64,000 nucleotides of DNA, taken from positions 29,050-93,049 of the forward strand of contig JAEEJP010000010.1 of the NCBI GenBank assembly GCA_016281925.1. Reading direction: 5' to 3'. Positions within the stretch are counted from its first letter, which is position 1. Every line of letters begins with the position of its first letter. This DNA is from Methanomassiliicoccaceae archaeon. GTDB lineage: Archaea > Thermoplasmatota > Thermoplasmata > Methanomassiliicoccales > Methanomethylophilaceae. Position numbers and translations under genes: made by a program. The notes under the pieces were generated by a model. That model did not search any database. It was not told the origin of the DNA and saw only the letters and a program-made list of their open reading frames with translations. Shown here in pieces: positions 1 to 9,790 of this stretch.

Positions 1-2
1 GA

Positions 3-893
3 ATGGAATACAGCATCCTGGACAGCGACGACCCGGACGACTTCGAGAAGAGCATCGGAGACGGCGCGGCCGCTGTGCTGATCGAGAGCCCGGCCAATCC
101 GCTCATGTCCGTCGTGGACATACGCGCGTTCTCCGACAGAGCACACAAACACGGCGTACTGGTGATTGTAGACAACACATTCATGACCCCGTACCTCCAA
201 CGCCCTCTCGAACTGGGCGCGGACATCATCGTCCACAGCGCCACTAAATATCTCGGCGGGCACAGCGACCTCGTTGCCGGTCTGGCCGTGGTCAACGACG
301 ACGGAATCGCAGAGAGGCTGGCCTTCCTCCAGAACGCCATAGGCGGAATCCTTCAGCCGTTCGACTCGTTCCTGCTCATCCGCGGGATAAAGACCCTGGC
401 CGTGAGGATGGACCGGCACGTCTCGAACGCCGAGGCCATAGCCAAACATCTCAGGCAGAGCCCCGACGTCGCCGTCGTGCACTACCCCGGGCTGGAATTC
501 GACCCGGGCTATGACATCAACATCAGGCAGGCCAAGAACGGAGGCGCCATGCTGTCGTTCGAACTGACGGAAGGCCATGACATAGGCAGGTTCTTCGAAT
601 CGCTGGAGCTCATAGCCCTGGCCGAGAGCCTCGGAGGAGTGGAGTCACTGATCTGCCATCCTTCGAGCATGACGCATGCCTCGATCCCCGAACAGATCAG
701 GAAATCGGTGGGGATAACCGACGGGCTGATCCGCCTGTCCCCCGGGATAGAGGCCGCAGAAGACATCATAGACGATCTGGACCAGGCTATCAGGAGGTCG
801 AGATTCCGATGGCGCTGTACAGTTCGTACAGGGAGCTCATCGGCAACACCCCCCTCGTCGAGCTCAGGAACATGGGCGTGCCCGAAGGGGTGA
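3..893 (+). CDS. Cys/Met metabolism PLP-dependent transsulfuration enzyme (cystathionine gamma-synthase/lyase type), 5'-truncated by window edge
   Basis: Motifs VDNTFMTPYLQRPLELGADIIVHSATKYLGGHSD (PLP lysine) and SLGGVESLICHPSSMTHASIPEQIR; C-terminus overlaps the next gene. Confidence 0.9.
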   Translation: MEYSILDSDDPDDFEKSIGDGAAAVLIESPANPLMSVVDIRAFSDRAHKHGVLVIVDNTFMTPYLQRPLELGADIIVHSATKYLGGHSDLVAGLAVVNDDGIAERLAFLQNAIGGILQPFDSFLLIRGIKTLAVRMDRHVSNAEAIAKHLRQSPDVAVVHYPGLEFDPGYDINIRQAKNGGAMLSFELTEGHDIGRFFESLELIALAESLGGVESLICHPSSMTHASIPEQIRKSVGITDGLIRLSPGIEAAEDIIDDLDQAIRRSRFRWRCTVRTGSSSATPPSSSSGTWACPKG

Positions 894-1822
894 GGATATT
901 CGCCAAACTGGAGCTCTGCAACCCTGCCGGCAGCGTCAAAGACCGCATCGGGGAGTACATGATCGCCGACGCCGAGAGGAAGGGATTGCTGAGGGAGGGA
1001 TCCGCCATCATAGAAGCTACGGCTGGAAACACGGGCATAGGGATAGCTCTGGCCGCCCTCGGAAGAGGATACAGAGTCATATTCACGGTCCCGACCAAGT
1101 TCTCGGAAGAGAAGCAGACGGTCATGAGGGCTCTGGGAGCAGAAATCGTCAATACTCCCCGCGAAAAAGGCATGCTGGGCGCCGTAGCCGAGGCCGAAAG
1201 GCTGAAAACGGAGATTCCGGGAAGCATTTCCCTCGGCCAGTTCGAGAACATGAGCAATCCCCGCTGCCATTTCGAGACCACCGGCCCCGAAATCTACAGG
1301 GACTTGGAAGGGAAGATAGACTATGCGGTCCTCGGCGCAGGGAGCGGCGGGACATTCACCGGCGTAGTCGGATATCTGAAGAGCAGGGATCCGTCGATAA
1401 AGGGGGTGCTGGCGGATCCTGTGGGGTCAGTCATGGGAGGCGGCGAGAAGTCAGAATACGAGATCGAAGGCATCGGCAACGATTTCATAGCCGGGACGAT
1501 GGACATGTCCCTCGTGGACAAGGTCATCAAAGTGAAGGACGCGGACGCTTTCGCCATGTGCCGCAGGCTGGCCCGCAGCGAGGGCATCATAGCCGGCCAG
1601 TCATCGGGAGCCGCTCTCAAGGCATCGATGGACCTGGCCGAAGAGATCGGACACGGCAGCATAGTGACGGTCTTCCCCGACAGAGGGGACAGATACTTCA
1701 GCAAAGGCCTGTTCGGACGAGGCGGAACCTTCATGGCAAACGTCTTAACAGATGTTCGCCATCCTGCTAGGGACGAATATCGCGCGGACCTGAGAGCAAA
1801 GGCGATGCGAGGTGAAACATGA
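809..1822 (+). CDS. Cysteine synthase family (PLP-dependent beta-replacing enzyme)
   Basis: ELIGNTPLVEL, GSVKDRIGEYMI, EATAGNTGIGIALAA, GAGSGGTFTGVVGYLK motifs. Confidence 0.92.
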   Translation: MALYSSYRELIGNTPLVELRNMGVPEGVRIFAKLELCNPAGSVKDRIGEYMIADAERKGLLREGSAIIEATAGNTGIGIALAALGRGYRVIFTVPTKFSEEKQTVMRALGAEIVNTPREKGMLGAVAEAERLKTEIPGSISLGQFENMSNPRCHFETTGPEIYRDLEGKIDYAVLGAGSGGTFTGVVGYLKSRDPSIKGVLADPVGSVMGGGEKSEYEIEGIGNDFIAGTMDMSLVDKVIKVKDADAFAMCRRLARSEGIIAGQSSGAALKASMDLAEEIGHGSIVTVFPDRGDRYFSKGLFGRGGTFMANVLTDVRHPARDEYRADLRAKAMRGET

Positions 1823-2274
1823 ATTTCTCGAACAAGACAAGATACGCCCTGCGCATGATGGTCGACATCGCCGCCAACCAGGAACGCGGAAAGGTGAAGA
1901 TCAAAGACATCTCGGCACGCCAGGACATCTCCCAGAAGTACCTCGAACAGATAATCACCATACTCACGAAGAACGACCTCGTCAAAGGAGAGAGAGGGCC
2001 TCAGGGAGGCTACACCCTCACGCGTCCGGCCTCCGAGATATCCGTGGCCGAAATCGTGAATGTCATCGAGGGCATTTCAGCGGTGCCTTGCATAAAGGAA
2101 AACGGCGTCGTCTGCGAAAGGAAGGACGTCTGCACCACGATAGGGATGTGGCAGCGCATAAACGAAGCCGTGAACAAAATCATGTCCGAGACCACCATCC
2201 AGGACCTCCTGGACGAGGCCAACGCCAAGGGCATCATCTTCATCGGCGACCCGATGCCGGAGTATATTATCTGA
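1819..2274 (+). CDS. Rrf2 family transcriptional regulator with three-Cys (IscR-like) segment
   Basis: MNFSNKTRYALRMMVDIA, ISQKYLEQI, VKGERGPQGGYTLTRPASEISVAEIV, CIKENGVVCERKDVC. Confidence 0.9.
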   Translation: MNFSNKTRYALRMMVDIAANQERGKVKIKDISARQDISQKYLEQIITILTKNDLVKGERGPQGGYTLTRPASEISVAEIVNVIEGISAVPCIKENGVVCERKDVCTTIGMWQRINEAVNKIMSETTIQDLLDEANAKGIIFIGDPMPEYII

Positions 2275-3778
2275 CTCCGGCCGCGGATCGGCCTCGATGC
2301 ACTCTCTCGATCGTTCCGAAGCACTCTTCTACGGCTCTGTCCAGATCTATGGCCTGATGCATCGACAGCACTTTATCCACTTTCGCCTCGGTGACAGGCC
2401 CTTTGGGCACCGCAGCGCAGCCCGACGTCCTGATTATGGAGATGTCGTACGTCCCGATGCGCTTGGCTATGTCGATGACCTCCAGCTTGTCAAGGCCGAT
2501 AAGCGGGCGGAAGACCGGAAAATCCAGCCCGTACTGCTCCGCCCTTATGTTGAGAAGGGTCTGCGACGCGACCTGGCCGAGGGAATCCCCCATGACTATC
2601 CCCTCGGCGCCTATGCTCTGTGCCAGTTTCTTGGCCACCCTGTGCATCGTGCGCTTGCATAGCACGCACTGGTAATGGCTGTCGCAGCCTTCCTGGATTA
2701 TCTTCTGGTTCCGGCCATGGTCGGCGACATATACCGGAAATTCACGCCTTGTATAGCTCTCGAGACGTTCCGCTATTCTGATGACCTTCTCCAGATCCTT
2801 GGGATCGCCGTATTCGCCGTTGCTCATATGCAGAAGGACCACGTCTGCCCCCGCCCTTGACATGAGATAGGAAGCGACCGGGGAATCGATCCCGCCTGAA
2901 ATCAATGACACTGCTTTCATGATGACACCTCGCTCCGCGGCTATCTGCCTGATCATGCTGTCGACAGCCGAATCTGTGAGCCCGATGGAGGGATAGAACA
3001 CCGGCATCCCGAGCATGCTCCCGTCCGACGGCGAGACGTTCCTCAGCCTGGCGCCGACCACATATCCGAGGAAGCTGTCATCGAATCTGTCGGAGACCTC
3101 CAGATCGGGATCGTACTTGCGGAGGAGATCTATGTTGTAGTTCCCGCCGACTGTCACCTTGCATCCGCGCTTCATCATCAGCCAGGCCGATATCAGGCCG
3201 CGGTCGTCGTCCACCTTGGCGAAGACCTTCCCCTGCGTGCCTATCGGAAACCCGGCATGGCACCTGATGTACGACGTGAAGATGTACGCCTTCCTCTGCC
3301 TTGCCTCTATGAATATGGTCTTTGAAGGATGATCTAGATCGACTTTCACGTCTTTGGCCGAATTCGCTTTCAGCACCGCCTCCCCGGCCTTTCTTTTGAG
3401 GTCAAGGCTGGTGAACGGCTGGGTCTTGCCCGACCTTCTGGCATCGATAGCGAAGGTATCCCTGAAGAAAAGCACATCTTTGGAGATGGAAGACACCGTG
3501 GATATGATCGACTCCATATCCGGAGGGCAGGTAACGGCGACAGACATCGATGCGATGCCGAATACCTTCCTCAGCGAGCCGACCGCCGATTCCGCATCGT
3601 CTGTCTCCACGAATAGCCTGTCATGGGAACGGATGACACGCCCGCCGACGTTGTCGCTGGCCAGCATCGCCTTCATGTTCCTCTCCAAGGCCATCTCGAA
3701 ACGTTTTCTCACGGGAGTGCTCTTCAGCGCTATCTCGCTGTACCTGACGAGTATGGTCTCCATGGCTTTTCCTTCCAA
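2267..3778 (-). CDS. thiI: tRNA 4-thiouridine sulfurtransferase ThiI (THUMP + PP-loop)
   Basis: ILVRYSEIALKS N-terminus; SLISGGIDSPVASYLMSRAGADVVLLHM PP-loop; CVLCKRTMHRVA. Confidence 0.92.
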   Translation of the reverse strand: MEGKAMETILVRYSEIALKSTPVRKRFEMALERNMKAMLASDNVGGRVIRSHDRLFVETDDAESAVGSLRKVFGIASMSVAVTCPPDMESIISTVSSISKDVLFFRDTFAIDARRSGKTQPFTSLDLKRKAGEAVLKANSAKDVKVDLDHPSKTIFIEARQRKAYIFTSYIRCHAGFPIGTQGKVFAKVDDDRGLISAWLMMKRGCKVTVGGNYNIDLLRKYDPDLEVSDRFDDSFLGYVVGARLRNVSPSDGSMLGMPVFYPSIGLTDSAVDSMIRQIAAERGVIMKAVSLISGGIDSPVASYLMSRAGADVVLLHMSNGEYGDPKDLEKVIRIAERLESYTRREFPVYVADHGRNQKIIQEGCDSHYQCVLCKRTMHRVAKKLAQSIGAEGIVMGDSLGQVASQTLLNIRAEQYGLDFPVFRPLIGLDKLEVIDIAKRIGTYDISIIRTSGCAAVPKGPVTEAKVDKVLSMHQAIDLDRAVEECFGTIERVHRGRSAAGVR

Positions 3779-4052
3779 AAACTTTGTATTATTTCCTATA
3801 TGAAATTAGTATAATAATTTTGTCAAAACAATGCGCGAACATGAGACCGCAGGAAAGCAAAAATACGTCCGATTCAAGAAGAATGACGGCCGCCGGAATA
3901 GTTCTGGTGCATGAACCGTCCACAAGACCGGGCCGATATGCCTGCAGGATGGATCGAAAAGGAATACCGACAAATGCTGAAGGATTGGACTCGAGGCCAG
4001 AGCCCAATGAAACTGTATTTTGCGGAACTGATTTTTGATTCTGGGTCCTTGA

Positions 4053-4313
4053 TCAGAATCCGAATTCGAGAAGGCCTTGGACCTCGCCCTCTTTCTGGCC
4101 GGAAAAGATTGAGTTCAGCTCGTCTATCTCGCGCCCGATGCGCTGGTTGCGGCATGAGCTGCATTCCAGTTCTTTTCCCAGGCTCAATTTGAATTCCATC
4201 TCATCCCTGTCCAGAACTGTGATGCGGCCGCAGTTGCAATAGATGCTTTTTCCGCTGTCCATGGATTCCAGCATCTGAATGCACCCATTTGGTTGGCTTT
4301 CCCAGTAGCTCAT
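4053..4313 (-). CDS. Small hypothetical protein with CxC...CxxC potential metal site
   Basis: 86 aa ORF containing IYCNCGRITV...LECSSCRNQRIGREIDELN; no recognised family. Confidence 0.4.
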   Translation of the reverse strand: MSYWESQPNGCIQMLESMDSGKSIYCNCGRITVLDRDEMEFKLSLGKELECSSCRNQRIGREIDELNSIFSGQKEGEVQGLLEFGF

Positions 4314-4714
4314 CCTATCCCCTTGCCTTTGGGTCCCGGACAGTTTTCCCCGTCCATCCGAAGCCCAATATCATGCCGTATTTTCCCCTTCTTACGGCAG
4401 GATTTCGCGCAGAATTACCCTATGCTTACGCCTGATATAAGCCTTGTCTAAATCAGGGCAGATGTCCCTGATCGTGTCTCTGATCGGCAGAAAACCGGGC
4501 CTTAAAGTGTTTGGAAGCATAAGCGACATTTTATATCTTCACTATAAAACCAAGACTTTGTTTTGCTTTTGAGAATGCCCTGACGTCTTTCCCGGACCGA
4601 AATGAATGCCACAGGACATGATTTGCCGTGGCAGCCAGATATTTCGTGACCTCGCAGCCGGATCTTCTCCATGCGGCACGACAAGAATAAAGTGGAGGGC
4701 AAATACCCCCCGTT

Positions 4715-5494
4715 TCACTCTTCCTTGATGGCGGAATTCAGGATCACATGCGGCCTTCCGTTGACTTCTATGACATCCGCATCCACGCCGTACACGATGC
4801 GGATGTTCTCCTTCGTCAGAACCTCGGCGGGAGTGCCCACAGCATAGATGTTGCCTCCGTTCAGCATTATTATCCTGTCGGCATATTTTGCCGTGATGTT
4901 GATGTCATGGCTGATCATCAGGATGATCATGTTCCTCTGCTTGGGAAGCTCGCTCAGTATCCTGGTAACCTCCAGCTGATGGCGGATGTCCAGATTGGAG
5001 GTGGGCTCATCTAAGATGACCATCTCAGGCATCCTCACGATGCCTCTCGCCAGCACGACCTTCTGGTGCTGCCCTGCCGACAGCTCGTTGAAATTGCGCA
5101 TGGCGAGATGCTCTATGCTCATCAGATTCAGGACATCGTAGACTTTCTGGAGATCGTCCTCCGACGTCGTGAACTTTGTGTCGTTCTGAAGCCCGACCAT
5201 GATCGTATCGACGACGGTCAGCGGGAAAGAGTCCTCGGAAGAAGCGGGGACATAGCCCATATGGGATGCCAGCTCCTTCAGCTTCATGTCTCTGTTGTCC
5301 TTGCCGTTCACCAGGACGCATCCGCCGGTGGGCTTCAGGATTTTGTTGATGCAATGGACAAGCGTGGATTTGCCCACTCCGTTCGGGCCCATTATGCAGA
5401 TGAATTCCGGCTTCTCGAACGTGTAGTTGACATCTTTGAGGACGGGTCTGCTGGGATCGTACCCGAAATCCAGATCTTTCAGCTCTACTTTCAT
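4715..5494 (-). CDS. FecE/BtuD-type ABC transporter ATP-binding protein
   Basis: GPNGVGKSTLVHCINKI Walker A, LSAGQHQKVVLARGI signature, VILDEPTSNLD Walker B. Confidence 0.93.
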   Translation of the reverse strand: MKVELKDLDFGYDPSRPVLKDVNYTFEKPEFICIMGPNGVGKSTLVHCINKILKPTGGCVLVNGKDNRDMKLKELASHMGYVPASSEDSFPLTVVDTIMVGLQNDTKFTTSEDDLQKVYDVLNLMSIEHLAMRNFNELSAGQHQKVVLARGIVRMPEMVILDEPTSNLDIRHQLEVTRILSELPKQRNMIILMISHDINITAKYADRIIMLNGGNIYAVGTPAEVLTKENIRIVYGVDADVIEVNGRPHVILNSAIKEE

Positions 5495-5498
5495 AGGA

Positions 5499-6617
5499 TC
5501 ACCATACGCTCTTCCTCTGCTTGATCAGCAGGTACAGGAAAATCGGCCCGCCTATGAATGACGTGATGACACCCACAGGCAGGAACGTCGGCGCTATTAT
5601 CACCCTTGCGATCAGATCCGATACCATCAGAAGGACCGCTCCGAACGCGGCGGACGCCGGTATCAGATAGCGGTTGTCGGATCCCAGGAACATCCTTATG
5701 ATGTGCGGCGACACAAGCCCTATGAAACCTATGATCCCAGTGAAGCAGACGACGGATGCCGCCATCAGGGAGATAAGAACCAGCAGGATGAGCCTCAGCT
5801 TATGGGCATCGAGGCCCAGAGCGGTGGCGTTCTTGTCGCCGGTGATCAGGATATTGAGCTTTTTGGACATCATTATCAGGATCAGAGTCCCAACGACAGT
5901 GAAGCAGGCCATTATCTCGCATCCTGTCCACGTGACCGAGCTCAGATCCCCTGCGGACCATTGGAATACGGCCGAAAGGCTCGAATCCGACAGTCCGAGC
6001 TTGATTAACGTCGTGCATGCGTTGAACAGATACATCACGGCTATTCCGGCCAGGATCATGGTGGCGGCGGACGTGCTTCTCATGGACGAGACGAGTATGA
6101 TGACCGCCGCGGGAACCAGGGAGAATACGAAAGCGAACAGAACCAGCCCGAGGCTCCCGCCTATCCCGGCGAAAGTGATGCCCAGCCCCAAGGCCAATGT
6201 GGCTCCGAAGGATGCTCCGGACGAGATTCCTGTGGTATACGGGTCCGCCAGAGGGTTCTTCATCATGCTCTGCATCGCGGCCCCGGCGACGCCCAGGCTC
6301 ATTCCGGCGATCAGCCCTCCCAAAACCCTGGGCATGCGTATAGTGAATATTGCCCAGTCGTAATCCGGATTGACCGCATCCGGATTGAAGAAATGGTTGA
6401 AAATAGTCTGGTACACCTCGACGAAGCTTATGTTCGAGGAGCCTATGGTCAAAGCGAAACCCATCACCAGGAACATCGATATGGTGCATCCCACGATGAA
6501 TATCAGCTTTCTGACGGTGTATCTGTGGTATTCACCCATCATCGCTTTGCTATGTGTTTCATTCGTATTATCGCCCCGTGCCGCGGAATCTGTAGAATTG
6601 ATGGATGCATGATCCAT
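5499..6617 (-). CDS. FecCD/BtuC-type ABC transporter permease
   Basis: RMPRVLGGLIAGMSLGVAGAAMQSMMKNPLADPYTTGISSGASFGA; IGFIGLVSPHIIRM. Confidence 0.93.
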   Translation of the reverse strand: MDHASINSTDSAARGDNTNETHSKAMMGEYHRYTVRKLIFIVGCTISMFLVMGFALTIGSSNISFVEVYQTIFNHFFNPDAVNPDYDWAIFTIRMPRVLGGLIAGMSLGVAGAAMQSMMKNPLADPYTTGISSGASFGATLALGLGITFAGIGGSLGLVLFAFVFSLVPAAVIILVSSMRSTSAATMILAGIAVMYLFNACTTLIKLGLSDSSLSAVFQWSAGDLSSVTWTGCEIMACFTVVGTLILIMMSKKLNILITGDKNATALGLDAHKLRLILLVLISLMAASVVCFTGIIGFIGLVSPHIIRMFLGSDNRYLIPASAAFGAVLLMVSDLIARVIIAPTFLPVGVITSFIGGPIFLYLLIKQRKSVW

Positions 6618-6657
6618 TAAGGGTCGATGGGGCTGCCCCCATCGATGTTCAAAAGGA

Positions 6658-8060
6658 TCAGCCCATCAATTCGGCGCGCTTCTTCTCCGCGAAAGCAAGA
6701 TCGAAGTACGTGTAGTCGAACCACTGGTCTGCATTGACCCCGGGATGGTATTCCTTCATGTACGTGTCATACAGATTCTTCACATCGAAATTGAAGACGC
6801 CGGGATAGATGTGGTTGGCGATGTAGGCGGTCAGAATGAAGGATGCCGCTCCGAGACGGACTCCCTGGGTGTTCATGATGACCTTTCCGTCCTTGTAGGC
6901 CTGGGTATGGTCGATCGCCTGGATTCCCTTCTTGTCGGTGTTGTAGAGGTTGTTCAGATCCCACTTGAAGGTATCTGTGACGGAATTGTTGTCTGTCTGC
7001 TCCAGAATTCCATGCCAAGGCTGCAGCAGAATCCACTGCGGGTTCATGTCTTTGATCGCTTCGGCGTCCACGTTCCCTTTGGCGTATCCAAGATCGATGG
7101 CCGTAGCCGCTCCAGCAAGGACCACCGGCTCGATGTATCCGTCTCCGTAGCCTACGACGGCCGAGGCATTGTGGCTGGCGAACACGAACGGACGGTCGAC
7201 CATAGGTATGTTCTGGATGTGTTTGGCTATCGGGGCATAGACAGAATCGGCCATCTTCACGTACTTGGCGGCGTTGGCCTCGTTGTCGGTCAGGTATCCG
7301 AGCATCAGCATGCCGGGAATCGCCCATCCGCCCTCGTACGCAGGCAGCCTGATGATGTCCACTCCGCGCTCTCCGAGGACCTCTTCGGCCGTCTTGAGAT
7401 AGTACCTCTTGGTGCCGGTGATAAGGCAGCTGGGGAGATCGCCGTTCATGGATTCATAGTCGGGGGTCGCCCTGTTTCCGAAGCATTTGGCATCATGGAA
7501 CTGCGGGTACCACTGCCTGAGCTCTCCCTTTCCGGGAACGTTGCCCACGGAATCGCAGACCCACTTCACCTCTTTCGAGGTCAGCCCCGCAGCCGCGGCA
7601 AGCTCATAAGTGGTCTTGTATGCGATGCCTATGGATGTCAGAGGGTAAGTGCATTTGGAGAGGACATTGTCTGTGTTCTTGTACGATATGGTGATGCCGT
7701 GCTTGCGGGCCACCATGTCTTTGACCAGCTGAAGATCCTTGCTGTCTACGACGCCGTCAGCGTTCGCGTCTGCCATCGAGATCGTTGCCGGATTCCGGTC
7801 TCATAATTCCTGTCGACGGTCAGAACGGCGGCCGTAGCCTTTCCCGCTATGACGTCCTCGACGAATTTGATGTCGTCAGCATTTATGTAATCGTCATTGT
7901 TGGCGTTGCCGAAGATCGGCAGCCTGCCCTCGAACTGGTAGATATCGGAGTCTTTCTTGTCTTTGTCTCCTTTATCTCCGTTCGTGAGAATCACGGCCGC
8001 AGCTATCGCGATTATAACGGCAGCTATCACCGCGATGATTGCAATCATTTTCTTATCCAT
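6658..8060 (-). pseudogene. Dockerin-bearing metallophore ABC substrate-binding protein, split by an apparent 1-nt frameshift (ORFs 7746..8060 and 6658..7776)
   Basis: Upstream ORF: N-terminal TM helix plus GNANNDDYINADDIKFVEDVIAG. Downstream ORF: ADANADGVVDSKDLQLVKDMVAR plus a periplasmic-binding-like domain. The order matches the intact homolog at 23181..26909. Confidence 0.75.
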
Positions 8061-8356
8061 AATCTCACTTGGATGTATAATCCACTTATAAAAATAAAAT
8101 GCATACTATAAGATAATTGTTAGAGCGTCATTTTTCCTCGCTGCGCCCAAGGCTGGACTGCCGGCTCGATTCATCTTTGCGGATAATATGGCACAAATAC
8201 CGTAGATCGATCGGCATTCGCAATCCAGGTTTGATTATTTTTTAATAATTCAAATATTATTGTTATGTTTTTTACAAAACTTTTGCCAGAAACAGTTTAT
8301 ATTTTCATATTCGAATATATCTCATATTATCAGCGACATCCGGAGGAGAAAAGCAG

Positions 8357-9556
8357 ATGAATGTGCAGAAAAGTCACGCGATCATCATCGCCGTTGCTGC
8401 CGTAGCGATACTGGCGGCATTGGTATTCGCCATGGAAACGGAAAAACATGACGCCGGCGGCGGTCTCCCTGATTTCAAAATCTCCGGCAGCACGGATCTG
8501 GACGGGAATATCTTCGTGTCGTTCGTCTACACCAAGAACATCATGATGCTGGACGGAAAAGGCAATGTTGTCTGGCATAAGCATGAGGATCTCCCCGCCG
8601 ATGTCCATGCGGGATACTGGGATTTCAAGAAGCATACGATCGACGGGAAAACCTTCTACAGCTATCATGATCAGAACATCAGCGCCGACCATTACGGGCT
8701 TCCGGGCTATGCTCCCGGAGAAAGGGTCATCCTGGATTCGGATTTCAGGGAGATCAAGCGCATAACCTTCGGGCAGTCCGGCACCGTCGACAAAGGGCAC
8801 CTTCTGGACGGCCACGACTTCCTCATGATCGACCTCGACCATTACATAATGTCGGGCTACATCAAAGACACCGTGGATAACGTGCCTGGCTACGAGGAAT
8901 CGTCCGTCGTATACTCCTATCTTCAGGAGGTGGATGACGGCGAAGTCGTATGGGATTGGAGAAGCGTGGATTATCCCGAGCTGTACTCCCTGACAGTCAC
9001 CGATGCTGTCGAAACTGCCGGCGATTTCGGCAATCTGCAGACGGATGCCCCCGATTACGTGCACTTCAACGCCATGCGCCTGAACGATGGCGGCGACCTC
9101 GTCTGTTCGTTCCGCCATCTGAACACCATTCTGTGCCTTGACCGCACCAAGGACGCGGACCAGATCAAATGGAAGCTCTCCGGCAATGCCGACGACTTCG
9201 GCCTGGCCGCGGATCAGAAGACCTCAAGCCAGCATTATGTGACCGTGGACGGCGATACCATAATGGCGTTCGACAACCACAACATCTCCGAGAGAACCCG
9301 CCTGGTTTCGTACACGGTAGATATAGACGGCAAAACGCTGAAAGAGTTCAAGGAGAGAGTCGTCCCGGGCAAATTCTCCTCCGCGTGCGGCTCCCAGCAG
9401 CAGATAGAGGGCGAACTGTTCATGATCGGATGGGGCGATGCCGAGAACGACGCCGTATGTTTCTCTGTATACGACTTCGATTCGGGAAAGGAGCTGATGT
9501 CCATGGAGCTGGCGCAGCCAAGCAACTTCACCTACCGCTGCGTATATTACGGTTGA
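8357..9556 (+). CDS. Arylsulfotransferase (ASST)-like secreted/membrane-anchored beta-propeller protein
   Basis: N-terminal TM helix; repeated blades incl. DYVHFNAMRLNDGGDLVCSFRHLNTILCLDRTKDADQIKWKLSG, SSQHYVTVDGDTIMAFDNHN. Confidence 0.75.
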   Translation: MNVQKSHAIIIAVAAVAILAALVFAMETEKHDAGGGLPDFKISGSTDLDGNIFVSFVYTKNIMMLDGKGNVVWHKHEDLPADVHAGYWDFKKHTIDGKTFYSYHDQNISADHYGLPGYAPGERVILDSDFREIKRITFGQSGTVDKGHLLDGHDFLMIDLDHYIMSGYIKDTVDNVPGYEESSVVYSYLQEVDDGEVVWDWRSVDYPELYSLTVTDAVETAGDFGNLQTDAPDYVHFNAMRLNDGGDLVCSFRHLNTILCLDRTKDADQIKWKLSGNADDFGLAADQKTSSQHYVTVDGDTIMAFDNHNISERTRLVSYTVDIDGKTLKEFKERVVPGKFSSACGSQQQIEGELFMIGWGDAENDAVCFSVYDFDSGKELMSMELAQPSNFTYRCVYYG

Positions 9557-9790
9557 GCATCCGGGAGCCCGGATTCCGCTGCCAAATTCCCGGCGGCAGG
9601 GATCCGGTTCCGCATCCCCTCAGCATTCAACGCGCAACGGATCATCACGCAAGAGAATGTCTGCGTTCCCGCGACAGAAATGCCCGCTGCTGAAGCAGAG
9701 ATGATTTCACAGATCGGAGCTGAAGATCGAAGGATAGGCCCGGCATTAAACCGGGCCCCCGGGGAGCCTCCCCCGGGATCAGAAGTTTGT

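Noticed and set aside
3790-4715. Possible ncRNA or extra small genes in the 0.9 kb gap, including ORFs 3784..4038 and 4502..4702
   Set aside because: Apart from the 4053..4313 ORF with a Cys pattern, these lack motifs or coding character; unsupported by eye.
9700-9785. GC-rich palindromes (CCCGGCATTAAACCGGG, CCCCCGGGGAGCCTCCCCCGGG) as a repeat element or ncRNA
   Set aside because: They lie between convergent genes and are most simply terminator-like or random GC palindromes; no second copy recognised.
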